Source of the DNA: JBAVQS01 sp049694275
GTDB lineage: Bacteria > Chloroflexota > Anaerolineae > UBA4142 > SHND01
Direction of reading: 5' to 3'
Length of the DNA stretch: 10,369 nucleotides
Assembly (NCBI GenBank): GCA_049694275.1
Contig: JBAVQS010000383.1
Span: 1 to 10,369 of the forward strand
Shown here piece after piece: positions 6,149 through 10,369 of the stretch; position 1 is the stretch's first letter; each line of letters opens with the position of its first letter. The notes beneath the pieces were generated by a model. That model had not been told where the DNA came from. It searched no databases and was given only the letters and a program-made list of their open reading frames with translations. Both the position numbers and the translations under genes were made by a program.

Positions 6149-7828
6149 CTACCCCTCACGCGGGATCACCGGCAGGATCAGCGCCGAGGGATGCGCGCCA
6201 TCGTGATACACCGTCTGCTCGGCGACCACCATCCGCACGCCGGTCGCCGGGTCCTCGCCGGTGTTCAGGTTCCGGTCGTACTTGGGGAAGGCGCTCGACG
6301 ACACCGCCAGCCCGATGCGATGCCCCGGCAAAAACACCTGCGCCGTGTTCCACAGGTCGATCTCGTAGCGATAGACCTCACCCGGCGTAATGAGCGAGGC
6401 ATGCTCCATCCCCTCGCGAAAGCGGGCGCGCACGACGCCGTCGCAGAGCCGCTGGACAAAACCGGTCGGGTGCACATCCACGAGCTGGGCCGTGAAATCC
6501 GTATCGACGGCCGACGAGGCCGCATACAGCTCTAACCGGATCGGCCCGGTGATCTCGACCGCCGCGGCGAGTGGCTCGCTCCGGTACACGAGCACATCGT
6601 CGCGCCGTTCCACCGCCGCATAATCGTCCGGCCCGCCGATCTGACTCGACGTCGCTTCGGTGAGGAACGGGACAGGGCGCGCCGGGTCATAGCGATAGTG
6701 ATCCGGCCGGTCCTCGGCCGGCGCGCCGGTCGAGAGCGCGCCATCTCCGAACCGACTGTTCGCGTTACCGCCGCTGTGCAGGTAATAGCGGGTGAACTGC
6801 GTATTCGGGAGCGGCCACGCCGGCGCATCGCGCCATGTGTTCTCCCCCATGATAAAGAGGCGGACCGGCGGCTCGGTCATGACGCCGTTCGCGTCCCCTT
6901 TGAGCCAGTGGTCGAGCCAGCGGAGCTGATAGCCGCGCAGGTCGATCAGCGAGTCGGGGCCAAAGTCCACCTCGCCCAGCCTTTGAGTGGAATTGACGCG
7001 GTGGCCCCACGGTCCCATCAACAGCTTTTGGTTGGACCGCGCAAACTCGGTCGCGCCGTGCTGGGTCATGCCGGCAAAATTGAGCGGCGTCCCGATCTGC
7101 TCGTCGTCATACCAGCCCGAAATGTGGAGCACCGGCAGGCTGATCCGGTCGAACCGGTTCTGATAGCAGAGCGACGCCCAGTATTCGTCGCGGCCGATGT
7201 GCTCCAGTTCTTCGCGCCAGGTTGCGCTGGTAAACCCGGCCGCCTCGTCCATCGTCATCAGCGGCAGGTGCTCATAGATGGCGTTCCAGTCCACGATGTC
7301 AATGTTCTTGGTCGTCCGCCCGCTCGTCAGGTGCAGCCAGCAGAGATGCATCGGGCCGTGCGTGCCGGTCGGCCATTCGACAAAGGGATCGGAAGGGGTG
7401 ACCAGGACGACCATCGTGACAAGGTGCGGCGGCTGTTCCAACGCGGCAAGCCACTGGACGTGGCCGAGATACGAGCCGCCGAGCGTGGCGACCTTGCCAT
7501 CGCACCACGGCTGGGCCGCGCACCATTCGATGGCGTCGTATCCATCCCGCCCGTCGTGGCGATAGGGTTGGAACTCGCCCTCCGAATCGCCGCGCCCGCG
7601 CACTTCGTTCAGAATCACGGCATAGCCGTGCGCGGCATAATAGCGCGCGTTCTCAATCGCCGTCTTTTGCAGGCGGTTGTCGTACGGGGTGCGCATGAGA
7701 ATCGCGGGAAAGCGCGCCCCCGCTTTGGAATCGGCTGGCCGGTAAACGTCCGCCGCCAACTGCGCCCCATCGCGCATCGGGATGCGCACATGATAATCGG
7801 TCCACACCTGATGTTCCGTCCCGGACAT
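6149..7828 (-). CDS. CocE/NonD family (S15-like) hydrolase
   Basis: This 559-residue protein is an alpha/beta hydrolase with a C-terminal jelly-roll domain, the layout of X-Pro dipeptidyl-peptidase S15, cocaine esterase and alpha-amino acid ester hydrolases. The N-terminal signature PMRDGAQLAADVYRP (residues 18-31) is typical. The likely triad is Ser119 (GGSYLG), Asp241 (GWYDDE) and His276 (GPWGHR), close to the CocE order and spacing. The lid helices lie between residues 150 and 225, and the jelly roll runs from about 325 to the end. It should cleave an ester or a peptide-like amide; the substrate cannot be read from sequence. The start at 7828 is preferred because GAGGGG (7832-7837) precedes it and the family N-terminus begins here, although the frame stays open to an ATG at 8155. 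No signal peptide. Co-transcribed with the S51 gene. Confidence 0.9.
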   Translation of the reverse strand: MSGTEHQVWTDYHVRIPMRDGAQLAADVYRPADSKAGARFPAILMRTPYDNRLQKTAIENARYYAAHGYAVILNEVRGRGDSEGEFQPYRHDGRDGYDAIEWCAAQPWCDGKVATLGGSYLGHVQWLAALEQPPHLVTMVVLVTPSDPFVEWPTGTHGPMHLCWLHLTSGRTTKNIDIVDWNAIYEHLPLMTMDEAAGFTSATWREELEHIGRDEYWASLCYQNRFDRISLPVLHISGWYDDEQIGTPLNFAGMTQHGATEFARSNQKLLMGPWGHRVNSTQRLGEVDFGPDSLIDLRGYQLRWLDHWLKGDANGVMTEPPVRLFIMGENTWRDAPAWPLPNTQFTRYYLHSGGNANSRFGDGALSTGAPAEDRPDHYRYDPARPVPFLTEATSSQIGGPDDYAAVERRDDVLVYRSEPLAAAVEITGPIRLELYAASSAVDTDFTAQLVDVHPTGFVQRLCDGVVRARFREGMEHASLITPGEVYRYEIDLWNTAQVFLPGHRIGLAVSSSAFPKYDRNLNTGEDPATGVRMVVAEQTVYHDGAHPSALILPVIPREG

Positions 7829-7913
7829 AGTCCCCTCTTCAAGGTCAGAGCGAGCGAGACTGCCACGTCGCAAAAAACGCGCCTCGCAACAACAAATTGA
7901 TTGTGGTGGTCCG

Positions 7914-7922
7914 ATTATAGCA
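7914..7922 (-). promoter_or_regulatory. Extended -10 promoter of the S15-S51 operon
   Basis: TGCTATAAT on the minus strand (7922-7914) is a perfect extended -10 element, identical to that of the dipeptidase operon and embedded in the same 11-mer. No standard -35 is seen at 16-18 bp. Transcription should start near 7907, giving a leader of about 79 nt before the ATG at 7828. Confidence 0.7.
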
Positions 7923-8004
7923 CAGCGCGTGGCAAAGATAGATAGCAATTTTCTCGGACCTCGGGCGCGATTAAAACGGATTCCGACGATTCCCATCTCT
8001 TGTG

Positions 8005-8053
8005 CTTTTTTAACAATAAAAGTATTGACTCTATCCGCGCCAGATACTATAAT
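8005..8053 (+). promoter_or_regulatory. Strong sigma70-type promoter with A/T-rich upstream stretch
   Basis: TTGACT (8025-8030) and the perfect -10 TATAAT (8048-8053) are separated by exactly 17 bp. The 20 bases before the -35 (8005-8024) are almost all A or T, like an UP element. The start site is expected near 8060. This is the best-matching promoter in the window; it points at the leader hairpins and the secreted protein gene. Confidence 0.85.
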
Positions 8054-8074
8054 GGCAAGCATATAGACCACACA

Positions 8075-8101
8075 GGACGTCGGCGACGACGATCCCTTTT
8101 T
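8075..8101 (+). terminator. Tetraloop hairpin with T run (terminator-like)
   Basis: GGACGTCG (8075-8082) and CGACGATCC (8087-8095) pair over 8 bp with one bulged A (8092), capped by the GNRA-type tetraloop GCGA and followed after one C by five T (8097-8101). It may be a weak terminator, a pause site or a structural stem of the leader RNA. Confidence 0.45.
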
Positions 8102-8116
8102 GATGTCAAGCTTGCC

Positions 8117-8165
8117 TGGATCAAACTTCCGGTCCCACTTCGGAATTTGGTCCATTATTTTTTCT
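8117..8165 (+). terminator. Intrinsic terminator or attenuator in the leader
   Basis: TGGATCAAACTTCCG (8117-8131) pairs with CGGAATTTGGTCCA (8141-8154) over 14 bp with one bulged C and one U-G pair; the loop is about 9 nt. The T-rich tract TTATTTTTTCT follows immediately. The stem lies within the transcript of the promoter at 8025-8053 and far from the end of any gene, so it most likely ends a short RNA or acts conditionally. Confidence 0.75.
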
Positions 8166-8187
8166 CCTCAGATTCGCTCCGTTCTAG

Positions 8188-8255
8188 AAAAGGAGGTGAT
8201 GGTTCCCACTCTACAGCAAATGGAAAATAAGAATACGCGGTTCTGCCGCCGATAG
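8188..8255 (+). other. Consensus-like Shine-Dalgarno with an 18-codon frame
   Basis: AAAGGAGGTGA (8188-8198) is an unusually complete complement of the 16S rRNA 3' end. The ATG at 8199 is only 2 nt after GGAGG, an unfavourable spacing; it would encode an 18-residue peptide ending at TAG 8253-8255. The CTCCT at 8164-8168 could pair with and cover this site. Possible leader peptide, ribosome standby site or chance. Confidence 0.25.
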
Positions 8256-8327
8256 AGATAGACCCGGGAGGAGCGATTCGACGCTTGCAGGATTCGTTGC
8301 CGGCGCTCGCTACTCCGCAAAGAAATC

Positions 8328-8333
8328 AGGAGG
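8328..8333 (+). promoter_or_regulatory. Ribosome binding site setting the start at 8342
   Basis: AGGAGG lies 8 nt before the ATG at 8342. An in-frame TTG at 8285 would add 19 residues ahead of the signal peptide and has a poorer arrangement (GGGAGGAG about 10 nt upstream), so the ATG is chosen. Confidence 0.85.
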
Positions 8334-8341
8334 ATTATACG

Positions 8342-10045
8342 ATGGTTAGACTGTTCTCACGCGCTTTGACCGTCATCGGGGCTCTTTCGTCTCTGGCGTT
8401 ACTGTTCGTCATGTTGACACTCCTCGTACGTTCGCAGGGGCCCAGCGTGCAGGCTGCCGGTCCGGGACCCGATGTCGTGGAGGAAGCTTCCAGCCCAGCC
8501 GCGGTCCAGTCGGCCGGTGTTCGCATTCAGGTTCAATATGCGAACACCCCTCCTATCCGAACGCCTGAACAGATCCAGGCGCTGCAAGCGCGCCAGGCTC
8601 GCGCCGGCCGCACCGGCCCTGATGGCCCAATCGCTATCGCGCCAACCACAGGGAATCCCGGGCCTGGGTTCACCCCGCGTCACGCGGCCGCACCCACTGC
8701 GGAAACGGACATGACCATCTTTCGAGATACCGTCGTGCCCAGCGCTCCTCCGGCCGGCGGTCCGGGCGCCAATTGGCAATACACCATGGAACCCAGTACC
8801 GGTGTGAATGGCAAGAATAACTTTTACACCGGGAACTGGGGCGCCGCGCGGTCATTCGACAATGGGGCTAACTGGGGATTCCTCGATCCCTACTCGATCT
8901 TTCCGGCCAGCGATGGCAGCACGTCTGTGAGCGGCTTTTGCTGCGATCAGGTCACGCTGTACGATCCCGAACGCGACCTGGAATTCTGGTTGCTCCAATA
9001 TGGGAATGGTCTCAAGCTTGCCATTGCTTCAGGCACAGACCTCTACAGCAGTTGGTGTTTCTACAACATTACGGGCGCCAGCTTTGGAAATGCCAGCTAT
9101 GACATCGACTATAACGACATGGCGATCGGTCAGCGAGACCTTTACATCGCGAGTAATCTGTACTTGCCCAAGAGCTCAGCTTCCGGCGTCCTGAGGTGGC
9201 CGGTCGAGGCCCTGGCGAGCTGTGGGGGCTTTAGCTTTAACTATCTGGTTCGCACCGATAGTTTCACGCTCAAGCCGGTGCAGGGGGCCAGCGACATTAT
9301 GTATCTGGGGTCGAACTGGGTCGGCACCCTCGGCAGCACCTTCCGCGTTTACAAATGGCTGGAAAGCAAGAGCGGCTATAGCTATGTCACGCACACCATT
9401 GCGACATTCAGCTTTGAAAAGCGGAATAGTGGGCAGGACTGCGGCAGCAAAGACGGAGTAGTCAAGAACTGGTGCCAGTATGCCGATTCCCGCGTCCTGG
9501 CCGGATATCGCGCCAACGGCGTGATCGGCTTTGCGTTCAATTCCAAAGCCTGCTGCGGGATTTCCACTCCATTCTCCCGGCGTGTTTACTTTCGCGAGTC
9601 GGACCTTGCTTATCTCAGTTCGCACAGCCTTTGGTGCACCGTCTGTTCGGTCCAGTTCCTCTCCCTATCGCCCAATCGCTTTGGGCACGTAGGAGGCTCT
9701 TTTGCATGGGGCGGCGGACCGGGCGGCGACGGTGGTCACTATTACCCCGGCGGAGGACTGATCCTCGACGACGACGTGACCCCGGCAGCGCCCTGGAGTT
9801 TCGACACCTTCCTGTGGGGTGGAGGCAATACCTGCCAGTATAATGATAATGGCAGCTTGTTATACCGATGGGGGGACTATTTGACGATTCGCCCATTCTA
9901 CCCGGAGGGGGATGCCTTTATCGCAACCAACTATGCGATCAAGGGCGGCGACTGTGGAACGGCCAATGCCTATGCCGAGCCGCACAGCGTCATCTTTGGC
10001 CGACTGCGGGATACGGGTTCGTACACTCGCTGGTCTAACAATTAG
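8342..10045 (+). CDS. Secreted cysteine-rich protein, probable beta-propeller, unknown function
   Basis: This 567-residue protein begins with a signal peptide: MVRLFSR, a hydrophobic stretch at residues 8-29, and a likely cut after VQA near residue 38. A Pro/Ala/Gln-rich segment with low predicted structure spans residues 40-125. The mature domain (about 125-560) is rich in Gly, Trp, Tyr and Asp, with one Asp-box-like SFDNGANW (171-178), FCCDQVTLYDP (199-209) and a C-terminal RWGDYLTIRPFYP (509-521). This pattern recalls sialidase-like or neuraminidase-like extracellular propellers, but no catalytic set can be assigned. All twelve cysteines lie in this domain, including two CC pairs and a CxxC, suggesting several disulfides and export. 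It has a ~280-nt leader with terminator-like hairpins, so its expression may be conditional. A strong terminator follows; function is unknown. Confidence 0.8.
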   Translation: MVRLFSRALTVIGALSSLALLFVMLTLLVRSQGPSVQAAGPGPDVVEEASSPAAVQSAGVRIQVQYANTPPIRTPEQIQALQARQARAGRTGPDGPIAIAPTTGNPGPGFTPRHAAAPTAETDMTIFRDTVVPSAPPAGGPGANWQYTMEPSTGVNGKNNFYTGNWGAARSFDNGANWGFLDPYSIFPASDGSTSVSGFCCDQVTLYDPERDLEFWLLQYGNGLKLAIASGTDLYSSWCFYNITGASFGNASYDIDYNDMAIGQRDLYIASNLYLPKSSASGVLRWPVEALASCGGFSFNYLVRTDSFTLKPVQGASDIMYLGSNWVGTLGSTFRVYKWLESKSGYSYVTHTIATFSFEKRNSGQDCGSKDGVVKNWCQYADSRVLAGYRANGVIGFAFNSKACCGISTPFSRRVYFRESDLAYLSSHSLWCTVCSVQFLSLSPNRFGHVGGSFAWGGGPGGDGGHYYPGGGLILDDDVTPAAPWSFDTFLWGGGNTCQYNDNGSLLYRWGDYLTIRPFYPEGDAFIATNYAIKGGDCGTANAYAEPHSVIFGRLRDTGSYTRWSNN

Positions 10046-10090
10046 AGCGTATGCGAGCTGATATTCGGCGATTGACAGCGTGATGAGCCA

Positions 10091-10127
10091 GGCTCCGGCC
10101 TCAACGATGGGGTCGGAGCCGATTTTT
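10091..10127 (+). terminator. Intrinsic terminator of the secreted protein gene
   Basis: GGCTCCGGCC (10091-10100) pairs with GGTCGGAGCC (10111-10120) over 10 bp with one G-U pair and a 10-nt loop, followed by GATTTTTAT. It lies 45 bp after the stop of the secreted protein gene and separates it from the lipoprotein gene. Confidence 0.85.
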
Positions 10128-10184
10128 ATCTGGAACGAGCGCGGCTCGAATCACGTTTAGGTAGTAAAGAGTAGAGGAGCGAGG

Positions 10185-10369
10185 ATGAAAAGATTGACCC
10201 TCGCGTTGGCGATTCTCCCATTCGTTATCAGCGCGTGCGCCGGAGCGAACGCCCTGCCCCCTGCGCCGACCGCTGGCGGGCCCGCTCTGGTCGAGGTGAC
10301 TGCGACGCGGTGTCCCACACCGACCCAAACCGTCACGCCCGCGGCGACGGTCACCAGCAGCAGCGGGTC
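10185..10369 (+). CDS. Lipoprotein, N-terminal part (runs off the window)
   Basis: The ATG at 10185 follows GAGGAG (10174-10179) by 5 nt. The first 61 codons encode a short lipoprotein signal peptide: basic MKR, a hydrophobic core, and lipobox ISAC with Cys18 as the lipidated residue. A low-complexity linker rich in Ala, Pro and Thr (PTPTQTVTPAATVTSSS) follows, as seen in many surface-anchored binding proteins of Gram-positive-type and Chloroflexota cells. The functional domain lies beyond the window, so no role can be assigned; substrate-binding and enzyme domains are both common behind such linkers. No obvious promoter lies between the terminator at 10120 and this start. Confidence 0.8.
   Translation, partial: MKRLTLALAILPFVISACAGANALPPAPTAGGPALVEVTATRCPTPTQTVTPAATVTSSSG

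Larger units (their letters stand above)
8060..8165 (+). ncRNA. Candidate small RNA or attenuator leader
   Basis: Transcription from the strong promoter would produce about 105 nt that fold into two tandem hairpins, each followed by a T tract (8075-8101 and 8117-8165), ending at an intrinsic terminator 177 bp before the next gene. The unit is either a free small RNA or a leader controlling read-through into the secreted-protein gene. GATCC (8091-8095) in the first hairpin can pair with GGATC (8118-8122) in the terminator arm, a 5-bp switching helix that could act as an antiterminator, though weak. I do not recognise a known riboswitch consensus. A 50-codon open frame from the ATG at 8103 crosses the terminator but has no Shine-Dalgarno sequence. 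Confidence 0.4.

Noticed and set aside
6698..7900. 400-codon open frame on the plus strand opposite the S15-like gene
   Set aside because: It is antisense to a gene with all family motifs; such long frames arise from GC-rich codon use. Its product has no recognisable motif and no good Shine-Dalgarno.
8054..8116. Inverted repeat GGCAAGC / GCTTGCC flanking the first leader hairpin
   Set aside because: The left arm lies mostly before the expected transcript start, so it cannot form much of an RNA stem; possible DNA site only.
8000..8230. 76-codon plus-strand frame from a TTG across the promoter region
   Set aside because: It covers the promoter and terminator, has no Shine-Dalgarno sequence and looks random.
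1..10369. Search for a defence, toxin-antitoxin, CRISPR, phage or biosynthetic system
   Set aside because: No direct-repeat array, integrase, transposase, nuclease, toxin-antitoxin pair or biosynthetic core enzyme was found; the genes are metabolic, secreted or unknown.

Overview
The window is about 10.4 kb of moderately high-GC bacterial chromosome carrying ordinary accessory metabolism. There are no mobile elements, phage genes, tRNA or rRNA genes, or CRISPR arrays. Several traits point weakly to a soil or environmental Chloroflexota-type bacterium: a lipoprotein with a Thr/Pro-rich linker, secreted beta-propeller-like proteins, M19, S15 and S51 peptidase families, and extended -10 promoters sitting directly before start codons. 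This placement is an inference from style, not from a marker gene.

Left part (1-3529): all confident genes are on the minus strand. A DinB-like protein (2837-3529) and a small secreted beta-sandwich protein (2147-2587) are followed by a clear terminator (2084-2120). Directly behind it an extended -10 promoter starts an apparently leaderless operon, an M19-type dipeptidase (984-2063) followed by a calcineurin-like metallophosphoesterase (369-974). Positions 1-368 hold no gene I can support.

Middle part (3530-5471): a divergent promoter region faces a two-gene plus-strand operon. The first gene encodes a five-Asp-box beta-propeller protein (3649-4641). The second, overlapping it by 4 bp, encodes a protein of unknown function built from an internal duplication (4638-5471). 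It ends tail-to-tail with a 30-bp overlap against a minus-strand operon of a CocE/NonD (S15-like) hydrolase (6149-7828) and an S51 serine peptidase homologue (5442-6146). The last two probably act together on peptides or peptide-like amides, but the substrate cannot be read from the sequence.

Right part (7829-10369): a 513-bp divergent intergenic region contains the hydrolase promoter and, facing right, a strong sigma70-type promoter with an A/T-rich upstream stretch. Two tandem hairpins follow, the second a textbook intrinsic terminator (8117-8165), so the region encodes either a ~105-nt small RNA or a transcription attenuator for the downstream gene. That gene encodes a 567-residue secreted, cysteine-rich protein of unknown function (8342-10045), closed by a strong terminator (10091-10127). 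A lipoprotein gene starts at 10185 and runs off the window.

The most interesting element is the 8005-8341 leader or small RNA. The next are the duplicated protein with its hairpin-masked ribosome binding site and the S51 peptidase lacking cyanophycin-binding arginines. I see no evidence for a defence system or other large undescribed system.
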